A stretch of DNA of 64,000 nucleotides from Parasphingorhabdus sp. SCSIO 66989 (GTDB lineage Bacteria; Pseudomonadota; Alphaproteobacteria; Sphingomonadales; Sphingomonadaceae). Below the pieces are notes generated by a model. The model saw only the letters and a program-made list of their open reading frames with translations, ran no database searches and was not told the origin of the DNA. Location: NCBI RefSeq assembly GCF_032852305.1, contig NZ_CP136594.1:1587501-1651500 (forward strand), given 5' to 3'. Positions 43,237 through 52,160 of the stretch are shown here, piece by piece. How positions within the stretch are numbered: the first letter of the stretch is position 1; every line of letters starts with the position of its first letter. The position numbers and the translations under genes are program-made.

Positions 43237-43647
43237 CTATTCCTCGCGCGGCCTGCCCACTGTGAGCAGCACGATATATTCCGCGCCTGCGAGGCGGATA
43301 TCTTCCATGATCGAGATGACTTCGGCGGCCTCTGCCTCGGAATCCGGTTTAAGCTGGATCAGGCCATCGGGCTTTTCCGTCAGTGCCTGACGCATGCGTG
43401 CGGTCAACTGGTCGCGCTCCAGACGCTCATCGCCAAGGGCAATTTGACCATCCTCGCCGACAAGGACGACAAAGTCCTTTACGTCACCGCGTTTGTCGAT
43501 CGCCGATGCGGCAGGGGACACGGCAAAGGCGTCCTCTTTTTCAATCGTTCCGGCGAGCATGAAGAACACCAGCAGGATGAACACCACATCGATCAGCGGC
43601 GTAATGTTGATCAATTCCTTTTTGGGGCGATAGCGTTCTATTCTCAT
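43237..43647 (-). CDS. exbD: ExbD/TolR-family protein (second copy in operon)
   Basis: 136 residues, one N-terminal membrane span (LINITPLIDVVFILLVFFML in part) with the key Asp in PLIDVVFILLVFF, then a periplasmic domain (FVVLVGEDGQIALGDERLERDQLTARMRQ). ATGA overlap with the preceding exbD. Works with ExbB to drive TonB. Confidence 0.9.
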   Translation of the reverse strand: MRIERYRPKKELINITPLIDVVFILLVFFMLAGTIEKEDAFAVSPAASAIDKRGDVKDFVVLVGEDGQIALGDERLERDQLTARMRQALTEKPDGLIQLKPDSEAEAAEVISIMEDIRLAGAEYIVLLTVGRPREE

Positions 43648-44054
43648 TGCGCCGCCTCATCTTCCGGTGGCGAGAAGGTGACGGCAAAGGCACCCGAGTC
43701 ACGGGTTAGCTGATAAATGTCTATTGCTTCCTGCATGGTGACATCGGGCATTGGGCGGACAAGGAAGGTGCGCCCCGGATCAGCTTCGGTCAGCACCGCG
43801 ACTTCTTCGGCCATTTCCTCGCGGCTCATCGGGTCGCCATCATATTCCAGCTTGCCATCCTCCTTAACACGGATGACGATGGCAGCGGTCGGGTCTTGCG
43901 TGACCTCCAGATCCTGCGGCGTATCAATGCCAATCAGCCGGAAACGCGCAAAGTTGGTGGTCAGCATGAAAAAGACCAGCAGAATGAAGACGACGTCGAT
44001 CAACGGCGTCACATTCAGCAACGTAATGTCGCGCCGTCTGCGGCGAAGGTTCAT
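43644..44054 (-). CDS. exbD: ExbD/TolR-family protein (first copy in operon)
   Basis: 136 residues, NVTPLIDVVFILLVFFMLTTNF near the N terminus (membrane span with the proton-path Asp) and a periplasmic domain with AAIVIRVKEDGKLEYDGDPMSREEM. ATGA overlaps on both sides couple it to exbB and to the second exbD. The two ExbD proteins differ clearly, so they may form a heteromer or serve different substrates. Confidence 0.9.
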   Translation of the reverse strand: MNLRRRRRDITLLNVTPLIDVVFILLVFFMLTTNFARFRLIGIDTPQDLEVTQDPTAAIVIRVKEDGKLEYDGDPMSREEMAEEVAVLTEADPGRTFLVRPMPDVTMQEAIDIYQLTRDSGAFAVTFSPPEDEAAQ

Positions 44055-44857
44055 GCGGCTGCGCTCGCGGCCACTTTGTCGGCGCTTTTGGCGCTGTTCG
44101 GCGAGCCAGTGACGACATTTTGCGGCGCCGCTTCATAAAGCGGGATGGTGAAAACCTGAGTCGCGGCATCCTCCATATGCTGTGCCTCGACATCGACCGA
44201 GCGTTGCAGCCAGGTAAACAGCACCGCCGCAGGGATGGCGACGGCAAGGCCGGCAGCAGTGGTCAGCAGTGCCTCCCAGATACCGCCAGCAAGAACCGCA
44301 GGCTCAATACTATCGCCTACGGTTTCCATCTGCTGAAACGCTTCAATCATGCCGAGTACTGTACCTAACAGACCAAGCAGCGGGGCGATAGTGGCGATCA
44401 GGCTGATCACCGCCAGACCACGCTCCAGCCCGTCTAGCTGGGCCTGGGCAATGCGGGTGGTTTCCTCGCGCACGACAGTATCATTCATATCGGGATTGGC
44501 ATTGCCGCGCACCGCCGCCGCCATCACCTTGGCCACCGGGCTTTTGCGCGGTTCCAGATCGGCCAGCGCGTCGGCATGTTTGCCCTGCCGAATGATGCTG
44601 ACAATATCCGCGACAAAGCCCGAACGGCCGACGCTCAAGCGGGCAAATTGCACAAATTTGACCAGCGAAACGCCGAGCGCAATCAGTGCCAATATCGCCA
44701 ATATGACAATGATCGGGCCGCCAGCGTCAAAAAGCTGCGCTACGGGGGAGAGTTCCGCTTCGGCCGTTGCCGCGCTGGCTTGCGCAGGCGCAATTAGCAA
44801 TAAAGGCAGAATAGCCGCCGGACAGAAGGGGTGCTTCCTGATTCGTGCATATGGCAT
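44051..44857 (-). CDS. exbB: ExbB/TolQ-family proton channel protein
   Basis: 268 residues from ATG 44857, with AGGGAG upstream; the frame is open another 47 codons but those do not look like protein. Signal-like segment (ILPLLLIAPAQASAA), then three membrane spans as in the paralogue at 24788; from SPVAQLFDAGGPIIVILA to VFTIPLYE the two are almost the same. First gene of the TonB operon. Divergent from the ECF transporter gene. Confidence 0.88.
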   Translation of the reverse strand: MPYARIRKHPFCPAAILPLLLIAPAQASAATAEAELSPVAQLFDAGGPIIVILAILALIALGVSLVKFVQFARLSVGRSGFVADIVSIIRQGKHADALADLEPRKSPVAKVMAAAVRGNANPDMNDTVVREETTRIAQAQLDGLERGLAVISLIATIAPLLGLLGTVLGMIEAFQQMETVGDSIEPAVLAGGIWEALLTTAAGLAVAIPAAVLFTWLQRSVDVEAQHMEDAATQVFTIPLYEAAPQNVVTGSPNSAKSADKVAASAAA

Positions 44858-45033
44858 TTGCAGCGGACTCCCTGAATTATTGCTAATGATATGGATTAGT
44901 AAGTGACGATAACGCTCCTGATTTGCGGTAACCCTAGGCCCGCATTGAGACGCTTTTGTTACATAATGAAAAGAGTTTTGCATCGCACAAAACTTCATAT
45001 TTCTGTCATGTGATCGTGAGAACAGTCTAGTGC

Positions 45034-47247
45034 ATGACTGTCCAATCGCCCTCGCAAAATGTCCATCAGGGTTCGGCTCCGCTGAGCAACTCGCGTTTTG
45101 TGATGATTTTAGGGGTGACGGCAGTACTCTTCTTTCTGGGTCTTGTGCCGTTTGAGGCGATTCCGGAAATCCCCGTCGATATTGATAGCAAGCCTTTTTT
45201 CATCCCGCTGGTGCTGACTGCACTGCTCCCCGCAGGGCGTCCCGGTATCGCAGTGGCACTTGGGACTGCGCTGGGCGAAGGTCTGCGCGATATGATGGAG
45301 GGCTATGAGCTCGACGATCCCATTGGTTTTATTGGCTATGCGGTGGGCTTTGCCATTGCCAGCTATGTCATTGGCGAACGCGCACGCAGCCCGTTCTTTC
45401 TGGTGCTGGGCGCGATTGTCGCGGCATTTGTACAAGCGGCGTTTGAGGCGTCGTCCTTCTTGTTCTTTGGCACCGAGAGCATGGGTATTGTCATCCAGAG
45501 CACCATTGGCAACACCATTACGCACGGCGTGATCTGGGGCGCGATACCGATAGTGTTTCTGGTTCCTGCGCTGCATGGACGGTTTGAGCGTTTTCTCGGC
45601 TTTGCGCCCAAGGGGGTGGCAGACCAGAAGACGCCGCTGGCGCCATTATTCTCGGATGAGCCTGCCAATCCTGATGCTCTGTTGAGCGCAAGGGCGCTGC
45701 AATTTCGCTATCCGGCGCAGGATGACAGCGTGCTGGCCGGCGCTGATATTGATTTGCTGCCGTTCAAGGTCACCGGGCTGATCGGCCATAGCGAAGCGGG
45801 TAAATCGACCTTGTGCAAGGTTCTCGCAGGGTTGGCGCCCAAGGTTACCGGTGGCGAGCTGACCGGCGAGATCATACAACCGGCAACCGGGCCGGATGCG
45901 CTGCGTATTGGCTATGTCGCCGATGATGCCGCAGCGATGATGACCCAGACCCGCGCCTATATGGAAGTTGCATCGGCTTTGGGCGGATCATCTTTGTCGG
46001 CGGAAGAAATGGAGAAACGGGCTCTCGATGCTCTAGCGGCAGTCGGAGTGAATGCGAAAGAAGCGCGCAAATATATCTGGGAATTGCCGGCACAGAAACA
46101 GTCGCTGGTGTCGCTGGTCGCGGCGACGGTAAATAATCCGAATATCCTGATCCTTGATGAGTTACCCGCGCAACTCGACAAGACGGGCAAGATGTTGCTC
46201 CGCAAACAGATCAGCCGCATTACCGGCAAAGGCGGTGCAGTGCTGCTGGTCGATAATGATGTCGACCGGCAATTGGCGATTTGCGATTATCTGGCGATCT
46301 TGGACCAGGGCAAGATTGTCGCGACGGGCCATGCGGCGGAGATATTGTCCGATGCGGACGGGCTCTCCGAATTTGGCATCGCGTCGCCACTGCAACTTAC
46401 AGAACCGGACAAAACAACCAGCGCTGCCGCGCCAGTGCAAAACAGCATGGGCACAGGGCGCAAACCCATGCTGGAATTACAGCAGATACATCTGGATGAT
46501 GAGGATGGAAATCCGGTGCTGCGCGATGCCAGTCTGGTGGTGCGTAGCGGCAGCATTGCCGGTATTGCGGGCGCTTATAACTCAGGCAAATCTGAACTGG
46601 CACGGATGATCGCCGGACTGGCGCAGCCTGAGAGCGGTCAGATCAAAGTAGCAGGCGACAGCCTTACCGACTGGTCGGTGGTCGACAGGTTGGATCACGT
46701 TGCAACGGTTATCCATTCACCCTTTGCCTTTTTCAGCGAGCCGACGGTGAAGCAGGAGATCGGTCGATCCTTGCGGGGTGGCAAGATGGATGAGGCCTAT
46801 ATCGCCTCGCATGTCGCCGAATATGCCGCGATGCTGGGGCTTGGCGAGGTTCTGACGCAAGACCCGCTGACCTTGCCATTTGGCACCGCCAAGCGGGTCC
46901 AGATTGCTGCCATGCTGCCGCGCCAGGCGCCGCTGCTGGTTCTCGACAAGGCATTGGGCAATCTCGACAGCGAGGGACTGGCGCTGATGCACAAGGCGCT
47001 GCGCAGCTTTATCGATAATGGCGGCACTGTGCTGCTGCTCGACCATGATATGGACATATTGAGCGAATGGACGGATCAGCTGGTTTTCCTGTCCGATGGC
47101 GTTTTACATACCGCAGAAGAGGATTATGAGGCGCGCCTGAGCCAGATATCGCGGTTCGGGCTGGATTGGCCTCACGCCGCCGATATCGCCATGCAACGCG
47201 GGCAACAGGCGATGACGCGTGCTGAACTGTTGGGCGCATCATCATGA
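45034..47247 (+). CDS. ECF-type transporter: membrane domain fused to two ABC ATPase domains
   Basis: 737 residues. Residues 20-190 are a membrane domain of about six spans resembling an ECF substrate-binding (S) subunit. ATPase domain 1 (217-450) has Walker A GHSEAGKST (251-259) and Walker B ILILDE (371-376), but LPAQKQ (351-356) in place of LSGGQ and Asn408 for the switch His. ATPase domain 2 (478-700) has GAYNSGKSE (513-521), LPFGTAK in place of LSGGQ, Lys639 for the catalytic Glu, and keeps His671. So one ATP site is expected to be weak or dead. The ecfT gene overlaps its end. Substrate unknown; vitamins or metals are usual for ECF systems. Confidence 0.75.
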   Translation: MTVQSPSQNVHQGSAPLSNSRFVMILGVTAVLFFLGLVPFEAIPEIPVDIDSKPFFIPLVLTALLPAGRPGIAVALGTALGEGLRDMMEGYELDDPIGFIGYAVGFAIASYVIGERARSPFFLVLGAIVAAFVQAAFEASSFLFFGTESMGIVIQSTIGNTITHGVIWGAIPIVFLVPALHGRFERFLGFAPKGVADQKTPLAPLFSDEPANPDALLSARALQFRYPAQDDSVLAGADIDLLPFKVTGLIGHSEAGKSTLCKVLAGLAPKVTGGELTGEIIQPATGPDALRIGYVADDAAAMMTQTRAYMEVASALGGSSLSAEEMEKRALDALAAVGVNAKEARKYIWELPAQKQSLVSLVAATVNNPNILILDELPAQLDKTGKMLLRKQISRITGKGGAVLLVDNDVDRQLAICDYLAILDQGKIVATGHAAEILSDADGLSEFGIASPLQLTEPDKTTSAAAPVQNSMGTGRKPMLELQQIHLDDEDGNPVLRDASLVVRSGSIAGIAGAYNSGKSELARMIAGLAQPESGQIKVAGDSLTDWSVVDRLDHVATVIHSPFAFFSEPTVKQEIGRSLRGGKMDEAYIASHVAEYAAMLGLGEVLTQDPLTLPFGTAKRVQIAAMLPRQAPLLVLDKALGNLDSEGLALMHKALRSFIDNGGTVLLLDHDMDILSEWTDQLVFLSDGVLHTAEEDYEARLSQISRFGLDWPHAADIAMQRGQQAMTRAELLGASS

Positions 47248-47966
47248 AGGTGCCGACGCTGCATACGGGCAAGGACAATTTCTGGCGCCGTCGTGATCCG
47301 CGCGTCAAATGGGCGCTGTTCTTTATCTTCATTCTGCTGATTTATCTCGCGCCCGACTGGCGCTGGATGGCGGCGGCCTCGCTGGCCGGTTTCTTTATCG
47401 CGCTGACGGCGCAGGCCCCGGTGGGCTGGCTGCTGCTGATGCTGATGATCCAGATACCGAATGTCACCGGGCTGGTGATTATACCGATGCTGGGGAGTGA
47501 ATTCACCTTTAACGACGAATTCCGTTTCGGCCTGCATATGGGCTTTGGCTGGATCGCGGCGATACTGATAGGGATCAGCCTGTTCTCTACCATGGATGTC
47601 GATGAACTGGTCTCCGGCCTTCGCGGCATTGGCCTGCCAAAGCAACTGGCCTTTGTCGTCGGCTATGCCTTTGTGCTGGTCTATTTAAGCTTCACCGATT
47701 TGAGCCGCATCTATGATTCCATGCGGCTTAAGGGGCTGGAGCTCAGCTGGCGGCAACCGATAGTGTCGGGGCGCAATCTGCTCACCATGTTCATCCCGGC
47801 GCTGATCACCATAGTCCGCCGCGGCGGCACCATGGCGACCGCGCTGGAGGCGCGCGGGTCAAGCGCGCAGAACAGCATTCAGCGCCCGGCAAAAAGGCTC
47901 GATATTGCCGATATCTTGGTCCTTGGCTGCGGCTTGGCCAGCCTGATCGCCGCGATCATCCTGTGA
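47244..47966 (+). CDS. ecfT: Energy-coupling factor transporter transmembrane protein
   Basis: 240 residues, ATGA overlap with the fused ATPase gene. Five or so membrane spans (ALFFIFILLIYLAPDWRWMAAASLAGFF and others), then the cytoplasmic coupling helices with SMRLKGLEL near residue 160 and ALEARGSS near 207, the two Arg-containing motifs that touch the ATPases. It is the scaffold that ties the S domain to the ATPases. Converges with the PPC-protein gene. Confidence 0.85.
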   Translation: MKVPTLHTGKDNFWRRRDPRVKWALFFIFILLIYLAPDWRWMAAASLAGFFIALTAQAPVGWLLLMLMIQIPNVTGLVIIPMLGSEFTFNDEFRFGLHMGFGWIAAILIGISLFSTMDVDELVSGLRGIGLPKQLAFVVGYAFVLVYLSFTDLSRIYDSMRLKGLELSWRQPIVSGRNLLTMFIPALITIVRRGGTMATALEARGSSAQNSIQRPAKRLDIADILVLGCGLASLIAAIIL

Positions 47967-47985
47967 CCGCTGCGTTTCGGCCAGC

Positions 47986-49239
47986 CTATCGCGGCCGGGT
48001 CAGGGTGAGAATATAGGAGCCGCCATCGCCGCCCACCGCACCAGCCTTGATGCGCAGTCGGTTGAGCATTTCCGGGTCTTCGGCCAGACCTGAAAGATCG
48101 GTCTCGATGCGCGAATTAACGCCTTCACCGCCATCATCATCGGCCTCAATAACCGCAAAGCCTGTGCCATAATCAAAGCCCAGTTCCAGCTTGGGATCGA
48201 TAGAGCTGTCGGAGCTGGCCTTGTTCATGGTGATGGTTATTCTACCCGGATTGCGCCGCAGCTCGTTTATCGTCGCGTCTGACAAGCGATAGACAACGGG
48301 CATATTGGCGCTGACCAGGCGACCTTGGACAGCATCGCCAAAGTTCAGCAACACCGGCTTGGGAAGAGCTTCGCGGCCCTGCTTATTGGCGTCCAGCCGA
48401 TAGGCACCATTGCTGCTGCTATGCCCTTTGGCGAGCAGTGTATAGGTACCTGAGCTTGGCGCGATAAATTCCAGCAACGCATTGCGTCCCTCGCCGCTGT
48501 CATCGTCTTGAGCAAGTGGATCGCCTGATACAGCGGTGCCGCGATAGATAGCGGCAATCGGGTCCAGACTGCTATTTCGTGGTGCCATCAATGAAAACAC
48601 CCAGCGGTCGCCGCGCTCGGCGATGAAGCGGAATTCATGGCCTTCCTTGGACAGAACTTCGCCGGTAAAGCTGCCGCCATTGCCGATATTGCGCGGCGGT
48701 TGTGGGCGGTATCGGCTGGGGCGCAGGGCGACCTCAAAGGCGGGTTTACCCGAATAGGATGACGCTGCAGAAACCAGCAGCAGCAGATTTTGGCCCTGTT
48801 CTGAATAGATATGGACCTCCGCCGCCAAACCTTCGCCGCTGTCATCATCCTGTTTGAGCAAACGGTTGGTGTCGCGGTCATAGACTTTGAGAACCGGGTC
48901 CATACGGGTGCCGGGCTCGGCGCTGACTGTGATGCGCACCGCTTCGCCGGCATTGAGGCGCACGGCAAAGCGCTCGCGTTCGCTTTGCAAGGTTCCACGA
49001 TAGACGCGCACATCAGCCGGAGCGCCATCGAGATTGCGCACCGGACCCTGAACAGGCCGCATGCTGCTGTCGCCGGTGTCCACGCGCTCGCGCACAGGCG
49101 GTGCCATTGGCGTTGGTCTTTGCGGACTTTCTGCACGCTCCACATCCAGTTGTGGCTCAGGCTGAGCAGCCAAGGGTGACAGACCCGTCGCGGCCAATGC
49201 CAGTGTCAGGACGGTGCAGAGATGGCGGTGACTGGTCAT
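47986..49239 (-). CDS. Exported protein with three PPC-like domains
   Basis: 417 residues with signal peptide (residues 1-25, ending PLAAQ). After a Pro-rich linker three beta-sandwich repeats follow, each with the same turn: DDDSGEG at 131-137, DDDSGEG at 245-251 and DDDGGEG at 367-373, each after a hydrophobic LDP(V/I)xxxY strand. This is the pattern of bacterial pre-peptidase C-terminal (PPC) domains, which bind calcium or polymers, but there is no peptidase part. It is a stand-alone periplasmic or secreted binding protein. No function can be read. Confidence 0.65.
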   Translation of the reverse strand: MTSHRHLCTVLTLALAATGLSPLAAQPEPQLDVERAESPQRPTPMAPPVRERVDTGDSSMRPVQGPVRNLDGAPADVRVYRGTLQSERERFAVRLNAGEAVRITVSAEPGTRMDPVLKVYDRDTNRLLKQDDDSGEGLAAEVHIYSEQGQNLLLLVSAASSYSGKPAFEVALRPSRYRPQPPRNIGNGGSFTGEVLSKEGHEFRFIAERGDRWVFSLMAPRNSSLDPIAAIYRGTAVSGDPLAQDDDSGEGRNALLEFIAPSSGTYTLLAKGHSSSNGAYRLDANKQGREALPKPVLLNFGDAVQGRLVSANMPVVYRLSDATINELRRNPGRITITMNKASSDSSIDPKLELGFDYGTGFAVIEADDDGGEGVNSRIETDLSGLAEDPEMLNRLRIKAGAVGGDGGSYILTLTRPR

Positions 49240-49319
49240 GAATTTCCCCTTTGGATGCTGTGTTACAGCCCTAGGGCAAATTGTCGGTGAACAAAGTAAA
49301 TTGGTGTAATGGCTTTGGC

Positions 49320-49877
49320 TTAGCCCGCTTGTCGCTCGGTCAATATGTCGGCCTCAATGCGGATGCGGACGAACAGGATCGCGGCGTTGAGCAGCGAGAA
49401 GATCACACTGATCCAGACATGGCCGAAAATCAGCGGGATGGTGGCGATTTCGAGCGTGACAACGAGGTAATTGGGATGCGGGATAAAACGAAACGGGCCG
49501 CTGCTGATCCGCGGGAAATCGGGCGATGAGATAATCCGCGTCGTCCAATATGGGCCGAGCGTAGCAAGCACCCAGAGCCGCATTGCCTGTAGCACCAAAA
49601 ACAGGATCGCCAATGGCCAGATAATCGGCCAATTTGGTAGGGTTTCGTAGACCAAAGCCGCGAGGAAAGCGGTGTGGATCGCCACCATTAGCGGATAATG
49701 CGAGCGGCCATATTCCTGTGCCCCGCGTGCCAGCAGGGCCTTGGTATTGCGCTTGGCATAGACGAGCTCGCCAAGCCGCTGCGCGATGAGCAGGCCGATG
49801 ATAATAGCGGCGACGGGCCATTGTGGTTCCCAGATCAGCGATGGCGGCATCGCGTCAATAAGGTTGTACTGCATCAT
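49320..49877 (-). CDS. Isoprenylcysteine carboxyl methyltransferase (ICMT) family protein
   Basis: 185 residues, four to five membrane spans. C-terminal signature RFIPHPNYLVVTLEIATIPLIFG, then RIRIEADIL, which is the SAM-binding part of ICMT/PEMT family. It overlaps the type III polyketide synthase stop by four bases (ATGA). In Bacillus a pair of this kind (BpsA-BpsB) makes and methylates alkylpyrones, so O-methylation of the polyketide product is the likely role here. Confidence 0.82.
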   Translation of the reverse strand: MMQYNLIDAMPPSLIWEPQWPVAAIIIGLLIAQRLGELVYAKRNTKALLARGAQEYGRSHYPLMVAIHTAFLAALVYETLPNWPIIWPLAILFLVLQAMRLWVLATLGPYWTTRIISSPDFPRISSGPFRFIPHPNYLVVTLEIATIPLIFGHVWISVIFSLLNAAILFVRIRIEADILTERQAG

Positions 49878-50914
49878 GGATGCACCAGCCCGACCGCACC
49901 GGTAAATCCCGGACCCAAAGCGGTCAGCAATATCGGGCGGTTATCGCGTTCGTTTTCGAGCAACTGTTTGAGCACGAAATGCACTGTCGGCGAGGACATA
50001 TTGCCATAACCGCGCAGCACTTCCCGAGTGGCGGGTAAGCCTTCGGGTAAATGATCGAAATACCGCTCCAGCGCCTCGATCACCTTGCGTCCGCCGGGAT
50101 GACAGGCAGGCTGGCGCAGCGCGGACTTTTCCAAACCCTCACGTTCCAGAAAACCATCCAGTACCGGCGCAAATTCGCGGGTGACAAAGGAGGGAATATC
50201 GCGCGCCAGAATGAGGCCAAGGCCTGCCTCGTCAATATCCCAGCCCATCATATCGCGGGTATCCGGCCAGGTCTTCTGAGCCGAGGCACCGATTCGCGGG
50301 CCATCTCCCTTGGCGCTGATCACCATCGCACTGCCGCCATCGGCAAACAGCGCGGTGGAGACAATGCCCTTTTTGGTGAAATCGCCCATGCGGAAGGTGA
50401 GTGAACACAATTCTACGCAGAACAGCAAGATGGTCGCCTCGGGCCGCGCACAGGCCAGATCGCGCGCCACTTGAAGTCCCAAGACACCACCCGCACAGCC
50501 ATAACCGAATAGCGGCACCGTCTCGACATCCTCGCGAAAGCCCTGGCTTTTCAGCATCTGCGTCGGGATGGAAGGCGTGGCAATGCCGGTGGACGAAATG
50601 CAGACGATGATATCCACGGTATCGGCGTTATGGCCAGAAGCGGCGAGAGCATCCTCGGCCAACCGCGCCATCAAGCGCTCGGCTTCCTCCAGATAAATCG
50701 CATTGCGCTCCGGCCATTGCGCAGGTTCCATGTAGCTATCGGCAGGCTGGGCTATATGGCGGTTGTCAATTCCGGCGCTGGCATAAACCCCGGCCAGTTT
50801 GTCCGGCATTCCATTTGGCATCCGCGCCGAAAGCCGCGACACCACCTCATCCTGAGAAATCCGATATTCCGGCACTGCTGTGGCGATCGAATGGATATAC
50901 GCGGACACCGACAT
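49874..50914 (-). CDS. Type III polyketide synthase
   Basis: 346 residues. Chalcone-synthase-like triad: Cys140 in FGYGCAGG, His272 in QPACHPGG, Asn305 in GYGNMSSPT; LTALGPGFTGAVGLV is the C-terminal signature. The usual products in bacteria are alkylresorcinols or alkylpyrones made from fatty acyl starters and malonyl-CoA, which sit in membranes. It is translationally coupled to the ICMT-type methyltransferase. Divergent from trxB. Confidence 0.92.
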   Translation of the reverse strand: MSVSAYIHSIATAVPEYRISQDEVVSRLSARMPNGMPDKLAGVYASAGIDNRHIAQPADSYMEPAQWPERNAIYLEEAERLMARLAEDALAASGHNADTVDIIVCISSTGIATPSIPTQMLKSQGFREDVETVPLFGYGCAGGVLGLQVARDLACARPEATILLFCVELCSLTFRMGDFTKKGIVSTALFADGGSAMVISAKGDGPRIGASAQKTWPDTRDMMGWDIDEAGLGLILARDIPSFVTREFAPVLDGFLEREGLEKSALRQPACHPGGRKVIEALERYFDHLPEGLPATREVLRGYGNMSSPTVHFVLKQLLENERDNRPILLTALGPGFTGAVGLVHP

Positions 50915-51075
50915 TATGAGTAGATGCGTTGTGCACTGCGCAAAAACAAGGAGTGTTACGCATAAAGCCGCTCATGACGTGCTGAAAGAATATGTTGAAG
51001 GGCATCGGCTTGCACCTTGCCCATGCCATCGCCACTCTTTACCCAAAGCACAAATCTCAAAATATGGAACAGGCA

Positions 51076-52038
51076 ATGAGCACAGTTCATAAAACACGCA
51101 TGCTGATATTGGGATCGGGTCCGGCTGGCCTCTCTGCCGCCATTTATGGCGCGCGCGCCGGTCTGGAGCCGATTGTGGTGCAGGGCTTGCAGCCTGGTGG
51201 TCAGCTGACCATCACCACCGATGTCGAGAATTATCCAGGTTTCCGCGATGTCATTCAGGGGCCTTGGCTGATGGAAGAGATGACCGCCCAAGCCGAACAT
51301 GTCGGCACCCGCACCATTTTTGACACGATTGTCGATGTCGATCTGTCGCGCCGCCCCTTCCGCATGACCGGAGATAGTGGCGATATCTATGAAGGCGATA
51401 CGCTGGTCATCGCCACCGGCGCGCAGGCCAAATGGCTGGGCGTTGAGGGCGAGGAAGCGCTGGGCGGCAAGGGCGTTTCTGCCTGCGCCACCTGTGACGG
51501 CTTTTTCTATCGCGGCAAAAAGGTTGTCGTCATCGGCGGCGGCAATACCGCGGTCGAGGAAGCGCTATATATGACCAATCATAGCGACGATGTGACCCTG
51601 ATCCACCGCCGCGATTCCCTGCGTGCTGAAAAGATTTTGCAGGATAGGCTGTTCGCCAATCCTAAGATTACAGTGCTGTGGAACAAGACCGTTGAACGCT
51701 TTGTCGGCGGGGGTGATCCAGAAGGGCTGGTCGGCGTGGATCTGAAAGACACCGTAACGGGCGCAACCTCTCATGAGCCAGCAGATGGCGCTTTTGTCGC
51801 TATCGGCCATGCCCCGGCGACCGAGCTGTTCAAAGGTCATCTGGAGCTTGACGGCGGCGGTTATATTCCGGTCGAGGCAGGTACGCCGAAAACGGTTATT
51901 CCGGGCGTCTTTGCCTGTGGCGATGTGATGGATCATGTCTATCGCCAAGCGGTCACCGCAGCCGGCACCGGCTGTATGGCGGCGCTGGATGCCGAGCGGT
52001 TCCTGGCGGAAGAGGATTTTGCCAAAGCGGCGGCTTGA
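51076..52038 (+). CDS. trxB: Thioredoxin-disulfide reductase
   Basis: 320 residues from ATG 51076 with GGA seven bases upstream; ATG 51064 and codons back to 50992 are open but the E. coli enzyme has the shorter form. FAD motif GSGPAGLSAAIY, redox centre Cys137-Ala-Thr-Cys140 in CATCDGFFYRG, NADPH motif VIGGGNTAVEEAL and FACGDVMDHVYRQAVTAAGTGC for FAD. Reduces thioredoxin with NADPH. Confidence 0.95.
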   Translation: MSTVHKTRMLILGSGPAGLSAAIYGARAGLEPIVVQGLQPGGQLTITTDVENYPGFRDVIQGPWLMEEMTAQAEHVGTRTIFDTIVDVDLSRRPFRMTGDSGDIYEGDTLVIATGAQAKWLGVEGEEALGGKGVSACATCDGFFYRGKKVVVIGGGNTAVEEALYMTNHSDDVTLIHRRDSLRAEKILQDRLFANPKITVLWNKTVERFVGGGDPEGLVGVDLKDTVTGATSHEPADGAFVAIGHAPATELFKGHLELDGGGYIPVEAGTPKTVIPGVFACGDVMDHVYRQAVTAAGTGCMAALDAERFLAEEDFAKAAA

Positions 52039-52060
52039 GGCAAACCGCCGCAGTTTAATC

Positions 52061-52141
52061 GTCATTGCGAGGAGCGAAGCGACGCGGCAATCCAGAGCCA
52101 GCGCAAGACGCACTGGATTGCTTCGCTACGCTCGCAATGAC
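52061..52141. repeat. 81-bp palindromic REP-like element between trxB and the XrtA locus
   Basis: GTCATTGCGAGGAGCGAAGC at the left is matched by GCTTCGCTACGCTCGCAATGAC-like bases at the right; CGGCAATCCAG and CTGGATTG form the inner part. Elements of this sequence type are spread in many alphaproteobacterial genomes. Lies between convergent genes. Confidence 0.75.
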
Positions 52142-52160
52142 GAGTGGAGGGGAATTGCGC

